From Gemmatimonadota bacterium (GTDB taxonomy: Bacteria; Gemmatimonadota; Gemmatimonadetes; Longimicrobiales; Gaopeijiaceae), in NCBI GenBank assembly GCA_003248075.1, contig QJYK01000321.1:1-64000 (forward strand): a DNA stretch of 64,000 nt. Reading direction: 5' to 3'. How positions within the stretch are numbered: the first letter of the stretch is position 1; every line of letters begins with the position of its first letter. Shown here in pieces: positions 25,182-33,586 of the stretch. The notes beneath the pieces were generated by a model. That model was not told the DNA's origin and ran no database searches. It saw nothing but the letters and a program-made list of their open reading frames with translations. A program made the position numbers and the translations under genes.

Positions 25182-26899
25182 ACGTCCAGGCGTGGACCTT
25201 CCTCCTGGTCGCTTCCTCCTTTGCGCTCTACATCGGTATCGCGGTCTGGTCTCGGGCGGGCACCACCCGTGAGTTCTACGTCGCCGGCTCGGGCGTCTCT
25301 CCGGTGGCGAACGGGATGGCGACGGCGGCGGACTGGATGAGCGCGGCGTCGTTCATCTCGATGGCAGGCCTGATCTCCTTCATGGGGTATGACGGCTCCG
25401 TGTACCTCATGGGATGGACGGGCGGCTATGTGCTGCTCGCGCTCCTCCTGGCACCCTACCTGCGCAAATACGGAGCGTTCACGGTTCCCGATTTCGTGGG
25501 CGACCGGTATTACTCGCAAGTGGCGCGGATGGTGGCGGTGGTGTGCGCGATCTTCGTGTCCTTCACCTACGTGGCCGGACAGATGCGAGGGGTGGGTATC
25601 GTCTTCAGCCGTTTCCTGGAAGTCGACGTCAACGTCGGCGTGTACATCGGGATGGCGATCGTCTTCTTCTACGCGGTTCTGGGTGGGATGAAGGGGATCA
25701 CGTACACCCAGGTGGCGCAGTACTGCGTCCTCATCTTCGCGTATATGGTGCCCGCCATATTCCTGTCGTTGCTCATCACGGGCAACCCCGTCCCGCAGAT
25801 CGGCCTCGGAGGAGTCGACCAGGCTTCCGGGACAGCCTTGTTGGAGCGCCTGAACGGGCTGCACCAGGAGCTCGGCTTCGCCGAGTACACGTCGGGCACG
25901 AAGTCGACCCTGGACGTCTTCATGATCACCGCTGCGCTGATGGTGGGCACGGCCGGCTTACCCCACGTGATCATCCGTTTCTATACCGTGCCCCGGGTCC
26001 GCGACGCGCGTGTCAGCGTCGGGTGGGCACTGGTCTTCATCGCGCTCCTGTACACGACCGCGCCGGCGGTGGCGGTGTTCGCGCGCACGAACCTCCTGGC
26101 CAACGTGGCCGGGCGGCCGTACGACCAGGTTCCGGAGTGGTTCACCAACTGGGAAGACACCGGCCTGATCGGTTTCGAAGACCATAATGGCGACGGCCGC
26201 ATCCAGTTCGTCGGCCCGAGTGCCGTCGACGCGAGCGGGGCGCGGATCGAGAACGAGCTTCGGATCGACAACGACATCATGGTACTCGCGAACCCGGAGA
26301 TCGCCGGACTGCCCGCGTGGGTCGTGGGTCTGGTCGCGGCGGGCGGACTCGCTGCCGCGCTGTCGACGGCGGCCGGGCTGCTGCTGGTGGTCTCGACCGC
26401 CGTGAGTCACGACCTCCTGAAGCGAGGGGTGAAGCCCACGATCTCGGAGCGGGGCGAGCTGATCGCGGCCCGCGTCTCAGCGGGCGCGGCCGTGCTGGTG
26501 GCGGGCTACCTGGGGGTGAACCCGCCGGGGTACGTGGCACAGACGGTGGCCTTCGCCTTCGGCCTGGCGGCGTCCTCCTTCTTCCCCGCCATCATCCTGG
26601 GAATCTTCTCACGAAGGACGACGCGGGAGGGGGCGATCCTCGGGATGGTCGCCGGGATCACCCTGACGGCGTCGTACATCGTCTACTTCGCGCTGCTGCA
26701 CCCGGAGCTGAACGACTCCCGGCACTGGTGGATGGGCATATCTCCGCAGGGTATCGGCACCGTCGGGATGGCCGTGAACTTCGCCGTGGCCTGGACGGTA
26801 TCCCGCTTCACCCCGCCGCCTCCGGTCCAGGTGCAGGTCCTGGTCGACCTGATCCGCGTGCCACGGGGCGCCGGGGCGGCGCACGAAATCGACGCTTGA
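25178..26899 (+). CDS. Sodium:solute symporter large subunit (VC_2705-like)
   Basis: 573-aa SSS-family transporter. Starts WTFLLVASSFALYIGIAVWSRAG with TTREFYVAGSGVSPVANGMATAADWMSAASF, as in acetate/solute permeases. Carries GLPHVIIRFYTVPRVRDAR and the signature VGLVAAGGLAAALSTAAGLLL. A hydrophilic insert (about residues 310-370) includes NGDGRIQF. It overlaps DUF4212 upstream and the NlpE-META gene downstream. Likely imports a carboxylate or other organic solute with Na+. Confidence 0.9.
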   Translation: MNVQAWTFLLVASSFALYIGIAVWSRAGTTREFYVAGSGVSPVANGMATAADWMSAASFISMAGLISFMGYDGSVYLMGWTGGYVLLALLLAPYLRKYGAFTVPDFVGDRYYSQVARMVAVVCAIFVSFTYVAGQMRGVGIVFSRFLEVDVNVGVYIGMAIVFFYAVLGGMKGITYTQVAQYCVLIFAYMVPAIFLSLLITGNPVPQIGLGGVDQASGTALLERLNGLHQELGFAEYTSGTKSTLDVFMITAALMVGTAGLPHVIIRFYTVPRVRDARVSVGWALVFIALLYTTAPAVAVFARTNLLANVAGRPYDQVPEWFTNWEDTGLIGFEDHNGDGRIQFVGPSAVDASGARIENELRIDNDIMVLANPEIAGLPAWVVGLVAAGGLAAALSTAAGLLLVVSTAVSHDLLKRGVKPTISERGELIAARVSAGAAVLVAGYLGVNPPGYVAQTVAFAFGLAASSFFPAIILGIFSRRTTREGAILGMVAGITLTASYIVYFALLHPELNDSRHWWMGISPQGIGTVGMAVNFAVAWTVSRFTPPPPVQVQVLVDLIRVPRGAGAAHEIDA

Positions 26900-27963
26900 T
26901 GTCCGGAGCTGCCAGGCGGAGCTGTCTGGTCGCGATCGCGACGGTGTGGTCCACGCTCCTGTCGTGCGCCCGAGATAGCGAAGCCCCGCCTCCCGAAGCG
27001 TCGCGTGACCTCCAGCTCCCGGCGACGTTCGTGGGCACCATTGATTGCGCCGGCTGCTCCGCCGACGGGGTGACACTCACGCTCTTGGAGGACGGCACGT
27101 TCCGGGTTCGACGGGGCCCGGGAGGGGGCGAGGCGGAGCCGAGCCGGACCTCCCATGGGCTCGGACGGTGGAGCGAGGGGTCGCCAGGTGAGCTGATCCT
27201 GAGGGGTGTGGCCCTCGGAGCGGTGTCGCTGCGGATCGCAGGCGACTCGCTGAGGGCACCGGCCGTGGCGCCCGGGAACGCGCAGGCCGCCTTCCCCCGC
27301 GTGCTGGTGCGCTCGAGCGCGCTCGACCTGGTCGGGGAGGTCATGGAGCTGCGGGGCATGATGGTGTATTTCGCCGACGCCGCGCGCTTCACCGAGTGCG
27401 CCAGCGGTGTCTCCTTCCCGATCGCGCCGGAGGGGGACGCGCTGGCTCTCGAGCGCGGCTACTTGGACGCACGAGGGGATCCCGGTGCGCCCGTGCTCGT
27501 CGCGGTGCGCGCGAGCGTGGCCCGGAGACCGGCGATGGAGGGCCCGGACGTGGATGCCCTGGTCGTGGAACGGTTCATCAGGGCCTGGCCCGGAGTCGGG
27601 TGCGACGATGCCGTGGTGGACCGACCCCTCGAAGGCGTCGACTGGGTCCTGGAGGAGATTCCCGGGGCGGCCGAGGCGCCCGTCGGTGACCTGACCAGGC
27701 TGCGGCTGGAGCGCGAGGGGAAGGGGTTGTCCGGCTCAACCGGGTGCAACCGCTACTCCGGAACCTACGACCTCGACGGGCCGCGCCTGCTTCTACGGCC
27801 CACGGCGATGACCCGGGCCGCGTGCGCCACCCCGGAGCTCGCCTCGATCGAGCGCGACTTCACCGAGGCGCTGCGCCTGACCGGGAGCTTCCGGGTGGCG
27901 GGAGAGCGCCTGGAGCTCCTCGGGGACGCTGGGGTGGTGGCTCGGCTGCGAGCCGCATCCTAG
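26899..27963 (+). CDS. NlpE-like and META (DUF306) two-domain lipoprotein
   Basis: 354-aa lipoprotein (VWSTLLSCARD lipobox-like). Residues about 40-130 resemble the NlpE N-terminal domain: FVGTIDCAGCSADGVTLTL (CxxC) and LEDGTFRVRRG. A middle region (VMELRGMMVYFADAARFTECASG) matches the NlpE-linked membrane/copper-resistance domain. Residues about 270-350 are a META/HslJ domain: LSGSTGCNRYSGTYDLDG and RLLLRPTAMTRAACATPEL. Its ATG overlaps the symporter stop. NlpE-type proteins sense outer-membrane lipoprotein or copper stress; a similar role is inferred. Confidence 0.78.
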   Translation: MSGAARRSCLVAIATVWSTLLSCARDSEAPPPEASRDLQLPATFVGTIDCAGCSADGVTLTLLEDGTFRVRRGPGGGEAEPSRTSHGLGRWSEGSPGELILRGVALGAVSLRIAGDSLRAPAVAPGNAQAAFPRVLVRSSALDLVGEVMELRGMMVYFADAARFTECASGVSFPIAPEGDALALERGYLDARGDPGAPVLVAVRASVARRPAMEGPDVDALVVERFIRAWPGVGCDDAVVDRPLEGVDWVLEEIPGAAEAPVGDLTRLRLEREGKGLSGSTGCNRYSGTYDLDGPRLLLRPTAMTRAACATPELASIERDFTEALRLTGSFRVAGERLELLGDAGVVARLRAAS

Positions 27964-27992
27964 CGACGTGCCCGCGTCTCGCTGACAGGCTA

Positions 27993-28628
27993 CTAGCGGT
28001 CCTCCAACTGTACCCTGAAGACCGCGGCCGCGGCGTAGCCGGCCAGCACGGGCCCCACCAGGTAGAGCCAGAGGTCTCCGAGGCCGCCCCCACCCGCCAG
28101 CGCGTGGACCAGGATGGGCCCGACCCCGACGGCCGGGTTGAAGACGCCGCCCGAAACGGGCCCGACCGTGAAGGCTCCGGCGGTGACCGTGAAGCCGATC
28201 GCCAGGCCGTAGTAGGAATTCCCAGCCGTGTCCGGATGGGTCGCGACGTTGAGGATGACCAGCACCAGCGCGAAGGTCAACGCGAGCTCGGCAAGAAGGG
28301 CGGACACGGCGCCGACGCCGGGTCCGGGCGCCGGAGCGAAGGTGAGTCCCGTCACCCACAGGACCAGGACCGAGCCGAGAACGCCGCCGAGGAGCTGAGC
28401 CAGGATGTACGGAAGCACGTCGGAGCTGTCGAGCTTCCCCCGCGCGTGGACGGCCAGGGTCACGGCGGGATTGTAGTGCGCTCCGGAGACGTGTCCCCCC
28501 ATGTAAACCATCACCATGAGCATCGAGCCGATGGCGAGCGGTGCCAGGGAGGTGCCGGAAACGGCGGTGAAGCCGATCGACAGCACCAGGAAGAACGTCC
28601 CGATCAATTCGGTCAGATACCGGCTCAC
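27993..28628 (-). CDS. Aquaporin/MIP family channel with altered selectivity filter
   Basis: 211-aa six-helix channel. Both NPA boxes are intact: GAHYNPAVTLAV (53-55) and GGVFNPAVGVGP (164-166). The arginine that normally follows the second NPA and forms the aromatic/arginine filter is Val167 here. This predicts a different pore selectivity from classical AqpZ (NPAR). The N-terminus MSRYLTELIGTFFLVLSIG is typical. It converges on the NlpE-META gene and diverges from the propeller gene. Confidence 0.88.
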   Translation of the reverse strand: MSRYLTELIGTFFLVLSIGFTAVSGTSLAPLAIGSMLMVMVYMGGHVSGAHYNPAVTLAVHARGKLDSSDVLPYILAQLLGGVLGSVLVLWVTGLTFAPAPGPGVGAVSALLAELALTFALVLVILNVATHPDTAGNSYYGLAIGFTVTAGAFTVGPVSGGVFNPAVGVGPILVHALAGGGGLGDLWLYLVGPVLAGYAAAAVFRVQLEDR

Positions 28629-28715
28629 GGTCTCACCCCAGGTCTCGGTGGTATGGGCTCGGAGATGCTATCCGGGCTCGACCTGCCTGGGCAACCCTGC
28701 GCCGGCGAGGGACGT

Positions 28716-28727
28716 CTACACGTGTAG
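28716..28727. promoter_or_regulatory. Perfect 12-bp palindrome between divergent genes
   Basis: CTACACGTGTAG lies 33 nt upstream of the propeller gene start and 88 nt upstream of the aquaporin start. It may be a regulator-binding site; no adjacent regulator gene is known. Confidence 0.3.
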
Positions 28728-28759
28728 TACCCAACGTCCATGCAACCGAGAGGAACGCC

Positions 28760-29944
28760 ATGAGGGCCCCGCGCGCCGTACTCCCGTTCGTATGCGCCCT
28801 CGTGTCTGGGGCCATCGCGCCGTTGGGCGCGCAGCTCCATCTCGGGGGCGCGCGCGCTTTTCCGGAGGACTTCGGGAGCATCCAGACGGTGCGTGAGCTT
28901 CCAGACGGAAGGATCCTCGTTGCCGACCCGCTCGGCAACGCGCTCTACCTGGTGGACATGCGATCGATGACGCGGAGCGTCGTGGGATCGGAGGGAGGCG
29001 GGCCGGAGGAGTGGGGGCAACCCGACGCCGTCTGGCCGCTTCCGGGCGATTCGACGCTGCTCGTGGACCTCGGCAACGGTCGGCTGGTCGCGTTGGGACC
29101 CGACCTCGGCTTCGGCCGCACGATGCCGATCTCCCTCAGCGAGCCGCGGCCCGGAAGCACGCTGGTCCTCGCGCTGCCGCAAGGTGTGGACGGACGAGGT
29201 CGGATCTACAGCCGCGCGATGGGTGGCATGGGCGCCGGCACGCTTCCCGACTCGGCCGCGATCCTGCGCATCGACCGCGCGACCCGAGCCGCGGAACCCG
29301 TCGCGACCTTCAAGCTTCCCGATCGGACGCAGACGCGGTCGGGCGGCGCAGGCAACGAGCAGGTGGCCATCGCCAACACACCGCTTTCGCCGGAGGACGC
29401 GTGGGGTGTGGCTCCGGACGGCGCCGTGGTCGTCGCGCGCGCGGGTGACTACCACGTGGAGTGGATCGCGGCCGACGGCTCGGTCACGCGAGGCCCGACG
29501 GTGGCGTACGACGGGGTCCGCATCGGGACCCCTGATAAGGAGGAGTGGTTGGCGGAGCAGGGCCGCTCCGGGGGCGGGATCGCCATCGGCGTGGAGATCG
29601 TCAACGGGAGCGCGTCCATGAGCTTCCAGAGGGGTGGGCAGGGAGGACCCCGAAACGAGATCGACCGCTACACGTGGCCGGACCGGAAGCCACCGTTCTA
29701 TGGTGGCAGGGTTCCGGTGGACGGACTCGGGCGCGCATGGCTGAGACGTCATGTGGCCGCAGGGGCCCCGAGCACCTATGACCTCTTCGACCGGGGTGGC
29801 GCGCGTGTGGGAACCGTCACGCTGGATCGGGGACGCCGCGTGGTGGGCTTCGGGGCGAGCTCCGTATACGTGGTCTCGTTCGACGAGCTCGACCTCAGCT
29901 ACCTGGAGCGGTACGACCTGCCCGCGACCTCGGCATTTCGATAG
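28760..29944 (+). CDS. Exported NHL/6-bladed beta-propeller-like protein
   Basis: 394-aa exported protein (signal peptide ending APLGAQ). Early repeats read FGSIQTVRELPDGRILVADPLGNALYLVD, followed by GGGPEEWGQPDAVWPLPGDSTLLVDLGNGRLVAL, typical of 6-bladed NHL-like propellers common in GC-rich environmental phyla. The central part is Gly-rich and less regular. Binding or lyase functions occur in such folds; no catalytic residues are recognisable. Confidence 0.7.
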   Translation: MRAPRAVLPFVCALVSGAIAPLGAQLHLGGARAFPEDFGSIQTVRELPDGRILVADPLGNALYLVDMRSMTRSVVGSEGGGPEEWGQPDAVWPLPGDSTLLVDLGNGRLVALGPDLGFGRTMPISLSEPRPGSTLVLALPQGVDGRGRIYSRAMGGMGAGTLPDSAAILRIDRATRAAEPVATFKLPDRTQTRSGGAGNEQVAIANTPLSPEDAWGVAPDGAVVVARAGDYHVEWIAADGSVTRGPTVAYDGVRIGTPDKEEWLAEQGRSGGGIAIGVEIVNGSASMSFQRGGQGGPRNEIDRYTWPDRKPPFYGGRVPVDGLGRAWLRRHVAAGAPSTYDLFDRGGARVGTVTLDRGRRVVGFGASSVYVVSFDELDLSYLERYDLPATSAFR

Positions 29945-29965
29945 GGCCTGCGGCTCCCCGGTGGG

Positions 29966-31222
29966 TCAGCGCACCTCTGCGCCCCCCACGTAAACGGCTT
30001 CCAACCGCCTCGTGTGGCTGATGTCCGTCAGTGGGTCCGCGGTGAGAATCATGAAGTCCGCCCAACGTCCGATCTCGAGCGTGCCGACGTCCGGAAGCGA
30101 CAGGCACGCGGCTGCGTCGCGCGTAGCGCTGAGGAGGACCGCCTCCGGGCTCATGCCCGCCTTCACCATGAGCTCGAGCTCGAGATGCTCGAAGTAGCCG
30201 GGGAATCGCCCCGCCGGACCCGAGTCCGTCCCCATCGCGATCGTGACGCCCGACCGCGAGAGAACCGCCAGGTTCTCTTGTGCCTGATCCAGTGCGCGAC
30301 GATAGGCCGCGGCGGCCGCGCTGGAGCGCGTCTCGTTCATGAGGCCCGGGTCGCCGAGACGTCGGAGCTCCGAGGTCTTGGCCAGGCGGGTGAAGAACCC
30401 GTCGTCGAAGAAGGCTGGACGCTCCCCGTAGACGAACGTCGACACCTCGCGCATGAGGGTAGGCACGTAGCAGACACCGCGCTCCCGGAGTAGCCCGGCC
30501 AGCTCCTGGTCCACCGGCGCGTCGCGCACGGAATGGGCCACCAGGTCGGATCCGGCGCGGAGGAGCCGCTTGGCATCGTCCAGGTAGAACAGGTGCGTCG
30601 CGACACGCAGGCCGAGCGCGTGGGCCTCTTCGATCACCGCCATCGTGGCCGGCCACGGCATCTTCTCGGTGGTGCCCAGATTGTCGTCGACCCGGATCTT
30701 GATCCAATCCGGCTCGAGGGCGGCGCCGGCGCGGACCGCAGCGCGAGCCGCGTCCGGCGAGGTCTCGAAGATGACCGGGCCCGCGAAGTGGAGTCGCGCC
30801 CTTCCCGGCCCCGGCCGGTTCTGATCGCGGCGGATGGGGAGCGCCGCCGCCGGCTCACCACCCAGGCTGTTCACCGTGGTCACGCCGTAGCGCGCGTAGA
30901 GAAGCAGGTCCCCGAGCAGTCGCCGCCCGTCGCCCTCGACCCCGTCTTCCGCCCAGGCGCCCGTCACGTGCCCGTGTGCGTTGACGAATCCCGGCACGAT
31001 CCATCGACCGGTCAGCTCCACGATCTCGCTTCCAGGGGGCGTCGGCACTCGCCCGGCCGCCAGCACGCGCCCGTCGCGTACGACCAGGGTCGCGTCGCGG
31101 AGGGGTGGACTCCCGGAGCCGTCCCAGAGGGTGGCTCCACGGAAGGCTTTCGTCTGCGCGCCGGCCGGCAGCACGCTCAGCAGGATGCTCAGGATCGGAA
31201 CAAAGAGGCTTGAACGTTTCAT
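29966..31222 (-). CDS. Exported amidohydrolase (imidazolonepropionase-like)
   Basis: 418-aa metal-dependent hydrolase with signal peptide (LFVPILSILLSVLPAGAQ). Motifs of the amidohydrolase superfamily: the metal site NAHGHVTG, a Lys in PDWIKIRVDD, RVATHLFYLDDAKRLLRAG, and the terminal GTDSGPAGRFPGYFEHLELELMVKAG, then AVLLSATRDAAACLSLPDVGTLEIGRWADFMIL. This subgroup includes Xaa-Pro/Lys-type dipeptidases and imidazolonepropionase-like enzymes. It converges on the propeller gene. Substrate unassigned. Confidence 0.85.
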   Translation of the reverse strand: MKRSSLFVPILSILLSVLPAGAQTKAFRGATLWDGSGSPPLRDATLVVRDGRVLAAGRVPTPPGSEIVELTGRWIVPGFVNAHGHVTGAWAEDGVEGDGRRLLGDLLLYARYGVTTVNSLGGEPAAALPIRRDQNRPGPGRARLHFAGPVIFETSPDAARAAVRAGAALEPDWIKIRVDDNLGTTEKMPWPATMAVIEEAHALGLRVATHLFYLDDAKRLLRAGSDLVAHSVRDAPVDQELAGLLRERGVCYVPTLMREVSTFVYGERPAFFDDGFFTRLAKTSELRRLGDPGLMNETRSSAAAAAYRRALDQAQENLAVLSRSGVTIAMGTDSGPAGRFPGYFEHLELELMVKAGMSPEAVLLSATRDAAACLSLPDVGTLEIGRWADFMILTADPLTDISHTRRLEAVYVGGAEVR

Positions 31223-31299
31223 GCGCGGACGGTAAGGGCCGACCGGGGCGACGCGCCATCCCGGTCCGGCCCCCGAGGCATCCGGGGCTTCGGCCCGAC

Positions 31300-31614
31300 T
31301 CATTCGGAGGGGTCCCATCCATACCGTTCCAGGTCGATGTGATCCTCGGGACCGAACGGGATTCCCTCCGCCTCGAGGAGGAGCCGTTGGATCTGCTCGA
31401 AAGCCGGCCCGGCGGAGCGGGCGCTGATGCCGCCGCGGGCGTTCACCACCCGGTGCCACGGAACGTCCGACCCTTCGGTCAGCGCGGCCATGGCGTATCC
31501 GACCTGTCTGGCGTGTCCGGGCAGACCGGCCTCCATCGCGATCTGCCCGTAGGTGGCGACGCGGCCCGCTGGGATCTTGCGGACGGTGTCGTAAATTCTC
31601 CCGTAACGGCTCAT
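31300..31614 (-). CDS. Alkyltransferase-like (ATL) DNA repair protein
   Basis: 104-aa protein with the DNA-binding half of O6-alkylguanine-DNA alkyltransferase: IPAGRVATYGQIAMEAGLPGHARQVGYAM. The alkyl-acceptor motif PCHRV is PWHRV (PWHRVVNARGGIS), so it cannot transfer alkyl groups. ATL proteins of this type bind alkylated guanine and hand it to nucleotide excision repair. The length matches the family. It stands alone, divergent from the YfiT-like gene. Confidence 0.9.
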   Translation of the reverse strand: MSRYGRIYDTVRKIPAGRVATYGQIAMEAGLPGHARQVGYAMAALTEGSDVPWHRVVNARGGISARSAGPAFEQIQRLLLEAEGIPFGPEDHIDLERYGWDPSE

Positions 31615-31672
31615 GAAGCCGATAGCCTGAAAGGTCGGACGATTCCGCGCAATTCCACGACAGGAGAGCCCG

Positions 31673-32200
31673 ATGACCGACGTGCGTTACCCGACGGGGA
31701 GGTTCGAGCCCAAGTCGGCGCCGCTCACCAGCGACGAGCGTGCCGAGCTGATTGGCCGAATTCGTGCGCTCCCGACCGCGCTGCGCCTGGCCGTCGAAGG
31801 CCTCGGCGACGCGCAGCTCGATACGCCCTATCGGGAGGGGGGGTGGTCGCCGCGGCAAATCGCCCACCACCTGGCCGACTCGCACATGAACGCGTTCGTG
31901 CGCGTGAAGCTGACGGTCACGGAGGACCGTCCGACCATCAAGCCGTATGATCAGCAGGCGTGGTCCGAGCTCGATGACGTCGTCGGGGTGCCCGTGGAGG
32001 CGTCCCTGGGAATCGTGACGGGTCTGCACGACCGATGGGCCCGGCTCTTCGACTCGCTGAGCGACGAGGACTTCGGCAGGAGGTTGATGCACCCCGAGGA
32101 GGGCGAGATCGACATCGACTTCCTGCTTCAGCTCTATGGATGGCACGGGAGGCACCACGTGACCCAGATCACCGATCTCCGGCGCCGCCAGGGCTGGTAG
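31673..32200 (+). CDS. YfiT/BstA-like DinB-superfamily protein
   Basis: 175-aa four-helix protein. The N-terminal YPTGRFEPKSAPLTSDERAELI and metal-binding histidines in GWSPRQIAHHLADSHMNAF and YGWHGRHHVTQI match the YfiT group, which includes the putative bacillithiol S-transferase BstA. A thiol-S-transferase or metal-dependent hydrolase activity is possible; which thiol this organism uses is unknown. Confidence 0.85.
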   Translation: MTDVRYPTGRFEPKSAPLTSDERAELIGRIRALPTALRLAVEGLGDAQLDTPYREGGWSPRQIAHHLADSHMNAFVRVKLTVTEDRPTIKPYDQQAWSELDDVVGVPVEASLGIVTGLHDRWARLFDSLSDEDFGRRLMHPEEGEIDIDFLLQLYGWHGRHHVTQITDLRRRQGW

Positions 32201-32218
32201 GCCCACCCGGGTGGAGCT

Positions 32219-32252
32219 CCGGGGCGTGGGCCGGCCTTGACCCACGCCCCGG
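32219..32252 (+). terminator. Perfect 12-bp hairpin between yfiT-like gene and tyrS
   Basis: CCGGGGCGTGGG pairs with CCCACGCCCCGG across a 10-nt loop, 18 nt after the upstream stop and 19 nt before the tyrS ATG. Either a terminator of the upstream gene or a leader structure of tyrS; there is no long U-run. Confidence 0.55.
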
Positions 32253-32271
32253 TGCGCCTACCGTTCGGCCC

Positions 32272-33549
32272 ATGTCTGCCTTCATCGAGGAGCTGCGCTG
32301 GCGCGGCATGCTGTACGCGGCCACCGAGGGTGCCGCGGAGCACCTTTCCGGTGGACGCCGCACCGCGTACATCGGTTTCGATCCGACCGCGAGGAGTCTC
32401 CACGTGGGCTCCCTGCTGCCGATCATGGCGCTCGTCCACTTCCAGCGCGCCGGACACGTCCCGGTCGGTTTGGTGGGTGGAGGCACAGGCCTCATCGGCG
32501 ATCCGTCCGGGAAGACCACGGAGCGTCAGCTGCTCACCAAGGACGAGGCCGGCGAGAACGCGTGGGGTATCCGCCAGCAGCTCGAGCACTTCCTGGACTT
32601 CAACGCACCCGCCAACCCCGCGCTCGTGCGCAACAACCTCGATTGGCTCGGCGAGCTTCCACTCGTCGACTTCCTGCGCGACATCGGAAAGCACTTCTCG
32701 GTGAACCAGATGCTGGCGCGGGAGTCGGTGAAGCGCCGCCTCGAGAGCGACGAAGCGGGCATTTCCTTCACCGAGTTCAGCTATGCGCTCCTCCAGGCGT
32801 ACGACTTCCTGGAGCTGTACCGACGCGAGGGGTGCACCATCCAAATGGGTGGCAGCGACCAATGGGGGAACATCACGGCGGGCACGGACCTGGTGCGCCG
32901 GGTTGCGGGTGGCAGGGCGTACGGCGTCGTCTTTCCGCTGGTTACGAACGCGTCGGGCACCAAGTTCGGGAAGACCGAGGCCGGGAACGTGTGGCTGGAC
33001 GCCGCGATGACGTCGCCATACCGCTTCTACCAGTTCTGGATCAACGCGGACGATCGCGACGTGACCACCTACCTCCGCTTCTTCTCGCTACGTCCGCGCA
33101 GCGAGATCGAGCAGCTTGAGGAGGCCGTTCGGCTGGAGCCGCAGTCGCGCACGGCCCAGCGCGCGTTGGCCGAGGAGATGACGCGCCGCGTCCACGGCGA
33201 GACAGGGCTACAGGGGGCCGTGCGCGCGACCGAGGTCTTCTTCGGCGGGGAGATCCTGGGTTTGGCGGCGGACCAGGTGGCCGACGTGTTCGCGGATGCG
33301 CCCTCGACCACGGTCGACACGGGTCGCCTGGCGGGCGAGGGGCTCCTGTTGCTCGACCTCCTGGTGGAGACCGGCCTCGCCTCCTCCCGGGGCGATGCTC
33401 GGCGGGCACTGGACGGTGGCGGCATCTACCTCAACAACCGACGCGTCGGGGATCCATCGGCGTCGGTCCGTGCCGACGACTTCGTGGAGGGGCGCTTCCT
33501 GGTCCTTCGCAAAGGGAAGAAGAGCTACCACCTGGTCGCCGTCACCTGA
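32272..33549 (+). CDS. tyrS: Tyrosyl-tRNA synthetase
   Basis: 425-aa class I synthetase charging tRNA-Tyr. IGFDPTARSLHVGSLLPIMAL contains the HIGH-type motif (HVGS), MGGSDQWGNITAGTDL is the tyrosine-site hallmark, and KFGKT in GTKFGKTEAGNVWL is the KMSKS equivalent. A C-terminal S4-like RNA-binding domain (LLVETGLASSRGDARRALDGGGIYLNNRRV) is present. Full length. Confidence 0.97.
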   Translation: MSAFIEELRWRGMLYAATEGAAEHLSGGRRTAYIGFDPTARSLHVGSLLPIMALVHFQRAGHVPVGLVGGGTGLIGDPSGKTTERQLLTKDEAGENAWGIRQQLEHFLDFNAPANPALVRNNLDWLGELPLVDFLRDIGKHFSVNQMLARESVKRRLESDEAGISFTEFSYALLQAYDFLELYRREGCTIQMGGSDQWGNITAGTDLVRRVAGGRAYGVVFPLVTNASGTKFGKTEAGNVWLDAAMTSPYRFYQFWINADDRDVTTYLRFFSLRPRSEIEQLEEAVRLEPQSRTAQRALAEEMTRRVHGETGLQGAVRATEVFFGGEILGLAADQVADVFADAPSTTVDTGRLAGEGLLLLDLLVETGLASSRGDARRALDGGGIYLNNRRVGDPSASVRADDFVEGRFLVLRKGKKSYHLVAVT

Positions 33550-33586
33550 GCGGCACCTCCGGCTGCCGTCCGGGTGAGCGCAGGGA

